Shown piece by piece: positions 5,512 to 13,959 of a DNA stretch of 13,959 nucleotides. Source of the stretch: an uncultured Gluconobacter sp. (GTDB lineage Bacteria; Pseudomonadota; Alphaproteobacteria; Acetobacterales; Acetobacteraceae). The stretch's first letter is position 1. Every line of letters starts with the position of its first letter. The DNA lies in NCBI GenBank assembly GCA_937880175.1, contig CALFLO010000121.1, positions 1 to 13,959 of the forward strand, in the 5' to 3' direction. The translations under genes were made by a program, and so were the position numbers. The notes beneath the pieces are model-generated. The model saw only the letters and a program-made list of their open reading frames with translations. It was not told the origin of the DNA and did no database searches.

Positions 5512-6375
5512 TCAGATCACCGGAACACCCCCGGTAACCGCAATCGTGGCACCCGAGACGTAGCTGGCTTCGTTGCTCGCCAGGAAAACATAGGCCCCAG
5601 CCAGTTCAGCAGGCTGTCCCGGACGCTTCATGGGCGTATCCGCGCCAAAGCGTTCCACATGCTCCACGTCCATCGTCGCGGGAATCAGGGGCGTCCAGAT
5701 CGGGCCGGGCGCCACCACATTGGAGCGGATTCCCTTCTCGCCCAGAAGCTGGGCCAGTCCGCCACTGAAATTCTGAATGGCGCTTTTGGTCGCGGAATAG
5801 GCCAGAAGCTTCGGCTTGGGCTGATCCGCATTGACCGAAACCGTATGGATCAGCGCGCCACCACGCGGCATGTGTGGCACGGCCAGCCGCGACAGCCGGA
5901 ACGTCGATCCGGCGTTAATATCAAACGTTTTATCCCATTCCTCCTCGCTGACATCGGCCAGAGACGGGCGTTCGATCTGGAATGCGGCGTTGTTCACGAG
6001 AATGTCGATCTGTCCGAACTCTGCGACCGTCCGGTCCACGAGCTCGGCGCAGATATCCCGGTCCCGAAGATCACCCGGAACCAGAAGAGCACGACGTCCT
6101 GCCTTGCGAACCCAGGATTCGGTTTCCCGGGCATCCTCCGTTTCCTCAGGGAGGAAAGACAGGACGACATCCGCGCCTTCGCGCGCAAACGCGATCGCAA
6201 CCGCCCGACCGATTCCGGAATCTCCCCCCGTGATGATCGCGATCTTTCCGCGCAGGCGATCATGCCCGACATAGCTCTGTTCCCCATGATCGGGTTTTGG
6301 CGTCATGAGAGATGTCTGTCCGGGAATGCGATCCTGATGCGGCGTATTGAAGGGCGGCGTGGGATAGTTGGCCAT
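5512..6375 (-). CDS. SDR-family oxidoreductase, stress/YghA type
   Basis: 287 residues from ATG 6375, chosen because GGAG lies 8 nt upstream and the protein then begins MANYPTPPFN, as in the general-stress SDR group (YghA, GSP39-like) that has about 40 extra N-terminal residues. The longer open frame to 6477 has no such support. The Rossmann cofactor motif TGGDSGIG is at residues 49-56, NNAA at 128-131, and the catalytic residues are S180, Y193 and K197 in YSATK, with N154 as the fourth member. VAPGPIWTPL (221-230) is the usual post-catalytic loop. It should be a soluble NAD(P)-dependent alcohol or sugar dehydrogenase; the substrate cannot be read. It is transcribed toward tRNA-His and diverges from the SulP gene across 232 bp, in which I could not settle on promoters. 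Confidence 0.88.
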   Translation of the reverse strand: MANYPTPPFNTPHQDRIPGQTSLMTPKPDHGEQSYVGHDRLRGKIAIITGGDSGIGRAVAIAFAREGADVVLSFLPEETEDARETESWVRKAGRRALLVPGDLRDRDICAELVDRTVAEFGQIDILVNNAAFQIERPSLADVSEEEWDKTFDINAGSTFRLSRLAVPHMPRGGALIHTVSVNADQPKPKLLAYSATKSAIQNFSGGLAQLLGEKGIRSNVVAPGPIWTPLIPATMDVEHVERFGADTPMKRPGQPAELAGAYVFLASNEASYVSGATIAVTGGVPVI

Positions 6376-6607
6376 GGTGATCTCCAGATAAGGAAGGGTC
6401 AGTGCCATCCCAACGCAGCGATGCCGCCCGTTGTTCAATTCGCTACGATAACGTGGTGGCAGAACCCTCCCGAGCACAGGCTCTGCGCCAGATGTTCATT
6501 CCGCATCTTCAATCCTGTGCGCAGTCGGGTTACACTGGACGCACCATTGCCGCGCCGGGCCTGAATACGTCGCACCCTGTTCACGCCCTGCCCGCAAGGA
6601 TCTTTTC

Positions 6608-8062
6608 ATGTCTCCCGCTCTCTATCGTCGCCAGTGGGCACAGAACCCGCTGCGCGAAGTGCTGGCCGGAATGGTTGGCACCTTTGCCCTCATTCCCGAG
6701 GTCATCGCCTTCTCCTACATCGCAGGCGTCTCCCCGGCCGTTTCGCTGTTCGCCTCCTTCGTTATTTCCGTATCGATTGCCATTTTTGGCGGACGGCCGG
6801 GCATGATTTCCGGCGCCGCCGGTTCCGTGGCGCTGGTCGCGGCACCTCTGGTCCATGCCCATGGCGTACAGGCCATGCTGCTGGCCACACTTGTGGCGGG
6901 TGCGTTTCAGGTCGTGTTCGGGCTGCTGCGCCTTCAGGCTGTTATGCGGTTTGTGCCCGCTGAAGTCCGGACGGGCTTCGTCAACGCACTGGCCATCATG
7001 ATTTTTTCCGCACAGGTTCCGCAGATGCTGGGCGTGAGCTGGCACACCTATGCGCTGATCGCGCTGGGCCTCGTCATCATCTATGTGCTGCCCCGCCTGT
7101 CGAACGCGATCCCCTCACCGCTGATCTGTATCGTGGTCCTCACCGCCATCACGATGCTCCATCCGATGCCCGTTCATACGGTCTCGGACCTCGGCGACCT
7201 CCCGACCGGCCTGCCCATCCTGACCTTCCCACATATCGCCCTGAACTGGGCCACATGGTCCGTCGTGCTGCCCTATGCGCTGGCCATGGCTGCCGTGGGC
7301 CTGCTGGAATCCATGATGACGGCCTCCGTCGTCGATGACATCACCGACACCCATGGCGACCAGCGCATGGAGTGCACGGGGCTCGGTATTTCCAACATTC
7401 TCGTCGGCGCATTTGGCGGCATCGCGGGCTGCGGCATGATCGGCCAGACGGTCGGCAACCTGCGCTATGGCGGACGCGGGCGCCTCTCGACCTTTACGGC
7501 CGGCGCCTTCCTGCTGGCCCTCATGGTTCTGCTGCATCGCTGGGTCGGACAGGTACCGATGGCGGCGCTCGTCGCCATCATGATCATGGTGTCCGCCAGC
7601 ACATTCTCCTGGGGCAGCCTGCGCGACCTGACCCGCCATCCGCGCCTGTCCAGCCTGACCATGCTCGTCACCGTTGCGGTCGTTGTTATCACCCACGATC
7701 TGGCCGCAGGTGTTGCAGTGGGCGTCATGCTCTCGGGTGTGTTCTTTGCCTGGCATGCCGCAAAGCTCCTGCGTGTCACGGAAGAGCGTTCAGGCGAGAC
7801 GCTGATCTACAGGGCATCCGGTCAGGTCTTTTTCGCATCCGCAGACAGCCTGTCGGACGCCATCGACTACCACACCGATGCCAGAACCGTTGTTCTCGAC
7901 CTGAGCCATGCCCGTTTCTGGGACATCACCTCGGTTCAGGTGCTGGAAAAGATCATCGGCAAGCTGCAATCCCATGGCCACACCGTCGAAGTCACGGGTC
8001 TGCATCCCGAGCAGCATGGAATCATCGCCACGCAGTCCAGCGAAACCCTTCTCGCACTGTAA
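6608..8062 (+). CDS. SulP-family anion transporter with STAS domain
   Basis: 484 residues, an inner-membrane protein. Hydrophobic segments run from about residue 20 to 385, consistent with the SLC26/SulP fold of two inverted repeats. SulP hallmarks include GRPGMISGAAGSVALV (62-77), the LLESMMTASVVDDITDT stretch (232-248) and GGIAGCGMIGQTVGN (270-284). A short cytoplasmic STAS domain occupies about 396-475, with VVLDLSHARFWDITSV as its conserved strand and helix start. Relatives move sulfate, bicarbonate or dicarboxylates, and the sequence does not decide which. ATG at 6608 follows AGGA with 7-nt spacing. It heads a plus-strand run with the 8145 and 8876 genes, but the gaps of 82 and 74 bp make a single operon uncertain. 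Confidence 0.92.
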   Translation: MSPALYRRQWAQNPLREVLAGMVGTFALIPEVIAFSYIAGVSPAVSLFASFVISVSIAIFGGRPGMISGAAGSVALVAAPLVHAHGVQAMLLATLVAGAFQVVFGLLRLQAVMRFVPAEVRTGFVNALAIMIFSAQVPQMLGVSWHTYALIALGLVIIYVLPRLSNAIPSPLICIVVLTAITMLHPMPVHTVSDLGDLPTGLPILTFPHIALNWATWSVVLPYALAMAAVGLLESMMTASVVDDITDTHGDQRMECTGLGISNILVGAFGGIAGCGMIGQTVGNLRYGGRGRLSTFTAGAFLLALMVLLHRWVGQVPMAALVAIMIMVSASTFSWGSLRDLTRHPRLSSLTMLVTVAVVVITHDLAAGVAVGVMLSGVFFAWHAAKLLRVTEERSGETLIYRASGQVFFASADSLSDAIDYHTDARTVVLDLSHARFWDITSVQVLEKIIGKLQSHGHTVEVTGLHPEQHGIIATQSSETLLAL

Positions 8063-8144
8063 GGCCCGTCAGGGGCTGAAATCATAAAACCGTCCGGATG
8101 CCCGGCTGTTATAGTCGCATCCCCGAACGCTCCGGAGAGACGCG

Positions 8145-8801
8145 TTGCGCAGCATGATTGATTTCAGTTCCTGGCACAGCCTGCTCGCCACCCTGATCGG
8201 GCTGGCCCTTTTCACGCTGATCGGCGTCGGCATCCGGCTGCTGACGATGCTGACCATCCAGCAGCGTCGGGAGCGGATGAACCGGCAGATCAACGAGCGC
8301 CTGCGCGTCCTGATGGCCGCCTATCGCACACTGGGCGGTTCGTTCACCGGCGATCTTGTTGTGGACCCCGCGCATAAGCGGGATCTGGGCGCCGACCAGC
8401 TTTCCGGCTCGGACCGCAACCGCCGCATTCGCGATGCCGTCGAAGCCGCGCTGTCTGACATCATCCTTCTGGGAACCGAAGAACAGGTGCGTCTGGCAGG
8501 ACAGGCCGCCGCGGAACTCGTCGCCGGACGCCCCGTCCCGACCCACGATCTCGTCGTGTCCCTGCGCAATTTCATCCGAAAAGCCCTGAGTCTGGAAAGT
8601 CTGCCTGCCGATCTCGCCCTTCCCGAACAGGGCCCCGCGCGTCCGTCCTCGAATGGTGGGAACAAGGGTGACGGCAAGGAGGGCGGAAAAGGCGGCGGCG
8701 GAGGTGCTGGCGATAGTGGAGGCGGCGGAGGCGGCATGGGGCTTCAGGGCGGAGCGGACCCGGCCCTGCATCATTCGGATACGGACGGCCATGTTCCGTA
8801 A
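8145..8801 (+). CDS. Single-pass membrane protein with glycine-rich tail
   Basis: 218 residues from a TTG start at 8145, preferred because GGAGAG lies 5 nt upstream; an ATG nine bases later (8154) is the alternative. One membrane segment spans roughly residues 12-37, followed by a basic stretch (QQRRERMNRQ), so the bulk should be cytoplasmic. The middle (45-155) is helical, with charged and alanine-rich parts. The C-terminus from about 160 is low-complexity glycine with lysine, serine and aspartate, probably disordered. I recognise no enzyme motif and assign no function. It probably belongs to the local plus-strand chromosomal set. The glycine tail could be misread as frameshifted DNA, but the frame stays open and the base composition matches coding neighbours. 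Confidence 0.7.
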   Translation: MRSMIDFSSWHSLLATLIGLALFTLIGVGIRLLTMLTIQQRRERMNRQINERLRVLMAAYRTLGGSFTGDLVVDPAHKRDLGADQLSGSDRNRRIRDAVEAALSDIILLGTEEQVRLAGQAAAELVAGRPVPTHDLVVSLRNFIRKALSLESLPADLALPEQGPARPSSNGGNKGDGKEGGKGGGGGAGDSGGGGGGMGLQGGADPALHHSDTDGHVP

Positions 8802-8875
8802 TTCCGTCCAATCTTTAATCTGACCGTAATCTCTAACCCATACCCCTGCCCCCGCACTGACGGTAAGAAGAAGTC

Positions 8876-10036
8876 ATGGAGCCGCCCCAACCGCCCCCAT
8901 CAGCTTTAGCGCGAAAGAATCCCCGCGATCATCGCGTGGATGCGCTGCGCGGTATCGCGCTGCTGATGATGCTCGTGGACCATGTCCCGGACGATCTGCT
9001 CAACCGGATCACCATCCGCAATTTCGGCTTTGCGGACGCCGCCGAGATCTTCGTCATGCTGGCGGGCTATGCGTCCTATCTGGCCTATGGGCGCCTGATC
9101 GACCGTCAGGGCTGGAGAACCGGCATCCACCGCATCCTTGCCCGCTGCCTCAGACTGTATCTGTATCAGACCGGCATGACGCTGGTGTTCGTCTGGACCG
9201 TCCGCCAGTGGCGGCATTACCAGCCCCTGCCGGAATACACGATCGAACCCCAGCTTGCGCATGGCTATGGGTGGCTGTGGCGCATCCTGACCTTCGACGC
9301 CCTGCCGAGCTATCTGAACATCCTGCCGCTCTATGTCGTGCTTCTGGCGCTGTTTCCGGTGATCTACTGGCTCCTGAAGCGCAGTCTGTGGCTGCTTGTG
9401 GCTCTCAGCGTCGCTATCTGGGCCGTCGCCAATCTCGATCCCCGTATCACTATTCCCAACTGGCTTGATCCCACTGGCTGGTATCTCAATCCGTTCGGGT
9501 GGCAGTTCCTGTACATTCTGGGAATCCTGGGCGCCGTCTGGGCCTCAAAAAACAACGGCGACCTCCCCTATCGCCCATGGGCCAAAGCCCTGTGTCTGGC
9601 CTATCTCGCCGGCGCTTTCGTGCTGTGTTTCCCATACGAATACTGGCACGTGCCGTTCCTGCGAATTTTCCCGGCCCCACCAAATACAGGCAAATCCACG
9701 CTGGCTATCTGGCGCCTGCTGGACATCATGGCGATCTTTTACCTGGTGCAGTCTTCCAAGGCCCTGCGCCGCATCTCCGCCGACCGGATCGGCCAGAGCC
9801 TTGCCCTGCTGGGCCGGAACTCACTGGAGGTTTTCGCCTGCAGCACGGTGCTCGATCTGCTGGGACGGCTGATGTTCGCCAGCTTCGGCATCAATCTGTG
9901 GGAGCAGCTTGTGATGAATGTGGTCGGGCTCGGCCTGACTTACGCGCTGGCCGTTCCACTGGATCGTGCCCGTCAGCGCGCCAAGGCGGCCCGTATCTCC
10001 TCGGGCGCCGCACCCGCGGTGCCAGCGCCCAGATAG
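8876..10036 (+). CDS. opgC: OpgC-family membrane acyltransferase
   Basis: 386 residues with about ten hydrophobic segments, an inner-membrane protein. The N-terminal block has the OpgC signature: RVDALRGIALLMMLVDHVP (residues 20-38), then ITIRNFGFADAAEIFVMLAGY. The arginine and the VDH histidine match the conserved catalytic region of this acyltransferase_3-related group. In enterobacteria and Rhizobium, OpgC adds succinyl groups to osmoregulated periplasmic glucans. No opgG or opgH lies nearby, so the acceptor here is uncertain. The start follows only a weak AAGAAG-type site. The stop at 10036 is 7 bp from the hflX stop on the other strand, and I see no terminator between the convergent genes. 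Confidence 0.88.
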   Translation: MEPPQPPPSALARKNPRDHRVDALRGIALLMMLVDHVPDDLLNRITIRNFGFADAAEIFVMLAGYASYLAYGRLIDRQGWRTGIHRILARCLRLYLYQTGMTLVFVWTVRQWRHYQPLPEYTIEPQLAHGYGWLWRILTFDALPSYLNILPLYVVLLALFPVIYWLLKRSLWLLVALSVAIWAVANLDPRITIPNWLDPTGWYLNPFGWQFLYILGILGAVWASKNNGDLPYRPWAKALCLAYLAGAFVLCFPYEYWHVPFLRIFPAPPNTGKSTLAIWRLLDIMAIFYLVQSSKALRRISADRIGQSLALLGRNSLEVFACSTVLDLLGRLMFASFGINLWEQLVMNVVGLGLTYALAVPLDRARQRAKAARISSGAAPAVPAPR

Positions 10037-10043
10037 AGGATCT

Positions 10044-11357
10044 TCAGGCTTCCGGCTGTACAATCCGCTCCGGGTGAAGCAGTTCGAACCGCTCCAGATC
10101 CGCTGAGAACAGACGGACCTGCACATCCATTCCGTCTTCCCGATCCGTCCGCCCGACCACTTCACCATGCTGATAAAGCCATGCCAGTGCCGCGCCATCC
10201 GTAATCGGCAGACGTACATCCACTGACTTCATTGATCGCGTGAGATACTGGTCCAGAATCTCGAACAGATCCGGTAGTCCCTCGCCCGTAATGGCCGAGA
10301 TCGCCACCGCGTTCTCACGCTTCGGCACAGCCTCGACACCGCCCACCAGATCGGCCTTGTTCAGCACTTCGATCGTGCGGTCCGACCAGTGCGAATCAAG
10401 CATCCCGTCCCGCACCATGCCGTCCAGCACGTTGAGCACATCCGCCCGCTGGGCCGCGCTGTCGGGGTGTGAGATGTCGCGGACATGCAGGATCACGTCC
10501 GCCTGTGCCACTTCCTCAAGCGTCGCACGGAAGGCCGCAATCAACTCTGTTGGCAGTTCACTGATGAACCCCACCGTGTCGGACAGGATCACATTGCGGC
10601 CCGATGGCAGACGCATCCCCCGCATGGTCGGGTCCAGCGTTGCGAAAAGCTGGTCCTGCGCATGGACAGACGCCCCGGTCAGGGCATTGAACAGGGTGGA
10701 TTTGCCCGCATTGGTGTAGCCCACGAGGGCCACGACCGGGAACGGCACACGCTTGCGGGACTCACGATGCAGCCCGCGCGTCCGTCGCACCTGCTCCAGT
10801 TCCTTGCGGATCTTGCCAATCCGTTCAGCCAGCATCCGGCGATCCGCTTCCATCTGCGTCTCACCCGGTCCACCAAGAAAGCCGAAGCCACCGCGCTGGC
10901 GCTCAAGATGGGTCCACAGACGCACAAGCCGCGAACGCTGATATTCCAGATGGGCCAGCTCGACCTGCAATACACCTTCACGGGTGGCCGCACGCGCGCC
11001 AAAAATATCCAGAATCAGCCCCGTCCGGTCCACAACCTTGCAGCCCAGCGCCTTTTCAAGATTCCGCTGCTGACCCGGCGACAGACGCGCATCGATAACG
11101 ACCACATCCACGTCGTCGAGCTTGACCGCCTCGGCAAGCTGTTCGACCTGCCCCGTCCCCAGCAGGGTCGCCGGGCGACGTGCACGCAGAAGGATGGCGG
11201 CCTGACGCACGACAACCAGCCCGATCGAAGCCGTCAGCCCGACCGCTTCCTCAAGCCGCGCATCGGCCGCGCGGATTTCTTCCTGCGGTCCCGACTTCTC
11301 CCAGGGCAGGATGACAGCCGCACGGGTTGCAGGTTTTTTGGTCTCGAAACCGCTCAA
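10044..11357 (-). CDS. hflX: GTPase HflX
   Basis: 437 residues, the usual length. The N-terminal HflX domain carries the conserved GGPGET box (162-167) and a helical linker. The G domain has G1 GYTNAGKS (213-220), G3 DTVGF (260-264), G4 NKAD (333-336) and G5 SAITGEG (354-360). HflX binds the ribosome, splits stalled 70S particles during stress, and is associated with Hfq genes in many bacteria. The start is TTG at 11357, overlapping the hfq stop as TTGA (11357-11354). GGAAGAAG just upstream, inside hfq, supports the start, and translational coupling to hfq is likely. An alphaproteobacterial ntrYX-hfq-hflX order is evident. Confidence 0.96.
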   Translation of the reverse strand: MSGFETKKPATRAAVILPWEKSGPQEEIRAADARLEEAVGLTASIGLVVVRQAAILLRARRPATLLGTGQVEQLAEAVKLDDVDVVVIDARLSPGQQRNLEKALGCKVVDRTGLILDIFGARAATREGVLQVELAHLEYQRSRLVRLWTHLERQRGGFGFLGGPGETQMEADRRMLAERIGKIRKELEQVRRTRGLHRESRKRVPFPVVALVGYTNAGKSTLFNALTGASVHAQDQLFATLDPTMRGMRLPSGRNVILSDTVGFISELPTELIAAFRATLEEVAQADVILHVRDISHPDSAAQRADVLNVLDGMVRDGMLDSHWSDRTIEVLNKADLVGGVEAVPKRENAVAISAITGEGLPDLFEILDQYLTRSMKSVDVRLPITDGAALAWLYQHGEVVGRTDREDGMDVQVRLFSADLERFELLHPERIVQPEA

Positions 11358-11608
11358 AGTTCTTCTTCCACAAAATGGGACATCGCCGCGACCGGCATGA
11401 TGGTGCTGACGGCGTGTTTGTAAACAAGCTGCACATGGCCATCACGGCGCAGCAGCAGGGTGTGCGCATCGGACTGCGCCACGATGCCCTGAAGCTTCAC
11501 ACCATTGACCAGAAACACGGTCACGGACGCCTCGGTCCTGCGCAGATGGTCGAGAAAAATCTCCTGTACGGCACGGGAGCCGGCAGAAGAGGAAGGTTCT
11601 GAAGTCAC
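11354..11608 (-). CDS. hfq: RNA chaperone Hfq
   Basis: 84 residues, a typical short alphaproteobacterial length. Sm1 is visible as VTVFLVNGVKLQGIV (residues 29-43) and Sm2 as YKHAVSTIMP (63-72). The N-terminal helix VQEIFLDHLRR contains the expected proximal-face glutamine. The acidic tail (FVEEEL) is short. It forms a hexameric ring pairing small RNAs with mRNAs. The start is GTG at 11608 with no obvious ribosome binding site, and no better in-frame start is visible. It lies 48 nt after ntrX and shares its stop with the hflX start, so it probably depends on the ntr transcript, possibly plus an internal promoter I cannot place. Confidence 0.95.
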   Translation of the reverse strand: MTSEPSSSAGSRAVQEIFLDHLRRTEASVTVFLVNGVKLQGIVAQSDAHTLLLRRDGHVQLVYKHAVSTIMPVAAMSHFVEEEL

Positions 11609-11656
11609 GCTGGTATCAGTCGACAGAGGAAAAAGGGGAAAAGCCGGGTCGCCATC

Positions 11657-13069
11657 TCAGCCACTCACCGGCGCAGAAGGTGCGGCCGCACGCTCCTCAT
11701 TCGTCGTTACCCCAAGCTGCTTGAGCTTGCGATGCAGTGCACTGCGCTCCATGCAGACGAAGCTGGCCGTCCGGCTGATATTCCCGCCAAACCGCATGAG
11801 CTGCACCTGAAGATACTGCGTCTCGAACAGGTCGCGCGCCTCACGCAGAGGCAAGCTCATGACATCCGCACCCGAATTGAGGCGCGTCATGGAGGGGGCG
11901 CCCTGACTGATGGTGGCCGGCAGCATGTCCGCGCGGATCGGATCGTTGCCCGTCCCCGGCATCATGATCAGCAGCCGCTCCATCAGGTTGCGCAGCTCGC
12001 GCACATTGCCCGGCCATTCATAGGATTGCAGCGCCGCAAGCGCATCCACGGAAAGCTCACGAACCGGAAGACCTGAAGACTGCGCACAACGCTCAAGAAA
12101 GTGCCGCGCCAGACCCGGAATATCCTCGCGACGTTCGCGCAGGGACGGCACCCGCAACGGCACGACTGCGAGCCGGTAGTACAGATCCTCACGGAAGCGG
12201 TGTGCCGCAATCTCGGACTGAAGATCCCGGTTGGTCGTGGCGATGACGCGGATATCGACCTTAACGCGCGTATTTCCCCCCAGACGTTCGAAGGTCTGGT
12301 CCTGAAGCGCACGGACGATCTTGCCCTGCGTCTCAGGCGGCATGTCGGCAACTTCATCGAGCAGCAACGTCCCGCGATGGGCGCGTTCCAGCACGCCACG
12401 ACGCATGGGCTGACCGTCCTCGCCCTCCAGACCGAAAAGCTCTTCTTCAAAACGGTTGGGGGCCAGCGTCGCACAGTTCAGGGCGATAAATGGCCCTTCT
12501 GCACGGCGTGAGCGCGCATGGATCATGCGGGCCGCGACTTCCTTGCCCGCGCCGGCCGGGCCGCTGATCAGAACCCGCGAATTGGTGGGGGCCACAGGCT
12601 CGATCTGGGCACGCAGAGCCGAAATGACGGCGCCGTCCCCCGAGAGCGTCGTTTCCGGACCCGCCCTCAGCCGCAGTTCCGCATTTTCCCGACGCAGACG
12701 GGCCGCTTCGAGCGCACGCCGCACCACAACCAGAAGCCGGTCCGACTGGAAAGGCTTCTCGATGAAGTCGTAGGCGCCGAGCCTGAGGCTGGAAACGGCC
12801 GTCTCGATGGTACCGTGCCCCGAGATCATCAATGTCGGTAGGCCCGGCTCCTCGGTCTGGAAGATCTTGAGCAGTTCAATGCCGTCCAGCCGCGACCCCT
12901 GAAGCCAGATGTCCAGAATCGCCAAAGACGGACAATGCGCACGGAAAAGTTCGAGCGCCTGATCCGAGTTGGCAGCCGTCCGGGTCTTGTAGCCCTCGTC
13001 GTTCAGGATTCCCTCGATGAGAAACCGGATATCCGGTTCGTCATCGACGATCAGGATCTCATGTTCCAT
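11657..13069 (-). CDS. ntrX: Response regulator NtrX
   Basis: 470 residues. The receiver domain (1-120) has acidic pocket D9-D10, phosphoacceptor D53, S83 and K105. The AAA+ domain (about 142-375) has Walker A GPAGAGKE (170-177) and Walker B LLLDEV (235-240). At the place of the sigma54-contacting GAFTGA loop the sequence reads ELFGLEGEDG (210-219), so the loop is absent, as in other NtrX proteins, which mostly act as ordinary regulators or repressors. A Fis-type helix-turn-helix lies at about 428-452 (GGNISRTASFVCMERSALHRKL). With NtrY it forms a two-component system for nitrogen, redox and envelope control. ATG at 13069 has GAGGA 6 nt upstream, within the end of ntrY, which overlaps by 11 bp. 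Confidence 0.95.
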   Translation of the reverse strand: MEHEILIVDDEPDIRFLIEGILNDEGYKTRTAANSDQALELFRAHCPSLAILDIWLQGSRLDGIELLKIFQTEEPGLPTLMISGHGTIETAVSSLRLGAYDFIEKPFQSDRLLVVVRRALEAARLRRENAELRLRAGPETTLSGDGAVISALRAQIEPVAPTNSRVLISGPAGAGKEVAARMIHARSRRAEGPFIALNCATLAPNRFEEELFGLEGEDGQPMRRGVLERAHRGTLLLDEVADMPPETQGKIVRALQDQTFERLGGNTRVKVDIRVIATTNRDLQSEIAAHRFREDLYYRLAVVPLRVPSLRERREDIPGLARHFLERCAQSSGLPVRELSVDALAALQSYEWPGNVRELRNLMERLLIMMPGTGNDPIRADMLPATISQGAPSMTRLNSGADVMSLPLREARDLFETQYLQVQLMRFGGNISRTASFVCMERSALHRKLKQLGVTTNEERAAAPSAPVSG

Positions 13070-13959
13070 CTGCTGTCCTCATGGTCTGAAGGTCCGTTCC
13101 ACCCGGGACATGGCTCTCCTGCTCCCATAGCGGCAGGGACAGGGTGACGCGCGTTCCCCGCTGCCCGGATGTCGGGCCACGGGAAAGGTCTGGTTCCCGA
13201 TCAGTGAGCTGAAGCATCCCGGAATGGTCCTCCATGATCTTCTTGACGATCGCAAGGCCGAGGCCGGTGCCCTTCGCCTTGTGAGTTACATAAGGCTCGG
13301 TCAGCCGGTGGCGTTCCACCGTCGGCAGGCCGATCCCGTCATCTTCGATGTCTAGCAGGACATGCCCGCCGCGAATGTGCAAGCCCACCACAATGTGTCC
13401 AATTGGCTGCACCGGCTGTCCCGCAGGCTGCCCGGAACCATTTTCTCCCGGTTTTCCGCGGCCTGCCATGCTGACAGCGTCGGCTGCATTCTGTAGCAGG
13501 TTTGTGAGCGCCTGACCGATGAGTCGCCGGTCACAGCGCACGATCGGCCCCGATGGGGGCAATCCAGCGGTCTCGAACACGATTTCGGGATGAGCATTCC
13601 GCTGAAGCACCAGCGCCTCCCGGCACAGCCGCGAGAAGTCCTCCGGCTGCATCACGGGCTGTGGCATCCGTGCAAAAGCCGAGAATTCGTCAACCATGCG
13701 TCCGATATCGCCCACCTGCCGCACGATCGTGTCCACAAGCTGCGTATAGGTCTCGGGATCGGACTGGATTTCCTTGAGGAAGCGCCGCTTCAGGCGCTCC
13801 GCCGCAAGCTGGATCGGGGTCAGCGGATTCTTGATCTCATGCGCCACGCGCCGCGCCACATCGGCCCAGGCTGCCTTACGCTGCGCAGACTGAAGATCCG
13901 TGATGTCATCGAAGGTCACGACATAACCCGCCACATCCTGTCCCCGCAGTTCCGCCACG
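13059..13959 (-). CDS. ntrY: Sensor kinase NtrY, C-terminal part
   Basis: 300 codons are in the window and the 5' part lies beyond base 13959, so the methionine near the edge is almost certainly internal. Visible in order: the end of a PAS domain (YVVTFDDITDLQ), the H-box RRVAHEIKNPLTP with phosphorylated histidine codon at 13841-13839, the N-box LTNLLQNAADA, G1 DIEDDGIGLP and G2 KGTGLGLAIV. An insert rich in G, P and Q (about 165-186 of the visible part) lies between the N and G1 boxes. The missing N-terminus normally holds membrane segments and a HAMP domain. NtrY phosphorylates NtrX, and the 11-bp overlap fits co-translation. All key kinase residues in view are present. Confidence 0.95.
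   Translation of the reverse strand, partial: VAELRGQDVAGYVVTFDDITDLQSAQRKAAWADVARRVAHEIKNPLTPIQLAAERLKRRFLKEIQSDPETYTQLVDTIVRQVGDIGRMVDEFSAFARMPQPVMQPEDFSRLCREALVLQRNAHPEIVFETAGLPPSGPIVRCDRRLIGQALTNLLQNAADAVSMAGRGKPGENGSGQPAGQPVQPIGHIVVGLHIRGGHVLLDIEDDGIGLPTVERHRLTEPYVTHKAKGTGLGLAIVKKIMEDHSGMLQLTDREPDLSRGPTSGQRGTRVTLSLPLWEQESHVPGGTDLQTMRTADGT

Noticed and set aside
5440..6564. Long plus-strand open frame opposite the SDR gene
   Set aside because: The SDR on the other strand has all catalytic motifs; the plus-strand product is arginine-rich and matches no family, as expected of a shadow frame in GC-rich DNA.
7115..7756. Minus-strand open frame of 213 codons inside the SulP gene
   Set aside because: Its product is low-complexity, rich in G, H, D and Q, and typical of antisense to a membrane protein gene.
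8640..8740. Glycine-codon-rich tract that could be a simple repeat or a frameshift
   Set aside because: The units are irregular and the frame continues to a stop at 8801 with normal codon composition, so it is read as a disordered protein tail.
1..13959. CRISPR array, rRNA, or complete insertion sequence
   Set aside because: No regularly spaced repeats, no rRNA-like segments, and no transposase with terminal inverted repeats were seen.

Overview
The window joins two DNAs of different origin. Bases 5335 to 13959 are GC-rich chromosomal sequence with the gene order ntrY-ntrX-hfq-hflX, which is the usual order in Alphaproteobacteria. The neighbours are an OpgC-type membrane acyltransferase, a SulP anion transporter, a stress-type SDR and tRNA-His. 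Protein style and base composition suggest an acetic acid bacterium (Acetobacteraceae, Gluconobacter- or Komagataeibacter-like). The genus is inference only. Bases 1 to about 5334 are AT-rich and form one end of an integrated element inserted at the 3' end of tRNA-His(GUG). The other end lies beyond base 1.

Element, left to right: a truncated small basic protein gene (1-165, minus); an SF3/VirE-type helicase gene with no primase domain (237-1691, minus); a structured control region (1700-2021) with a promoter, palindromes and two hairpins whose loops are complementary; a small PD-(D/E)XK nuclease-like gene with its own terminator (2022-2600, plus); a non-coding stretch holding a degenerate tandem repeat; an unrecognised 296-residue protein gene (3033-3923, plus) whose DNA almost lacks the dinucleotides AG and CT; a convergent hairpin; and a tyrosine recombinase (3957-5195, minus) next to the tRNA. 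A helicase, a nuclease and an integrase fit a small integrative replicon, phage satellite or integrated plasmid. No capsid, packaging or conjugation gene is visible, so the class stays open.

The two most unusual signals are both in the element. One is the helicase leader: a sigma70-like promoter, a hairpin, and then a strong bidirectional terminator just ahead of the start codon, with 10 nt of perfect loop-to-loop complementarity and alternative pairings. It resembles a transcription attenuator. The other is the near absence of AG/CT in the 3033-3923 gene (10 in 891 bp by hand count).

Chromosomal part: tRNA-His and the SDR gene are on the minus strand. SulP, a glycine-tailed membrane protein and OpgC run on the plus strand. 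They converge on hflX-hfq-ntrX-ntrY, a tightly packed minus-strand operon with overlapping stops and starts (ntrY/ntrX 11 bp, hfq/hflX 4 bp), which links nitrogen or redox sensing to RNA chaperone and ribosome-associated GTPase functions.
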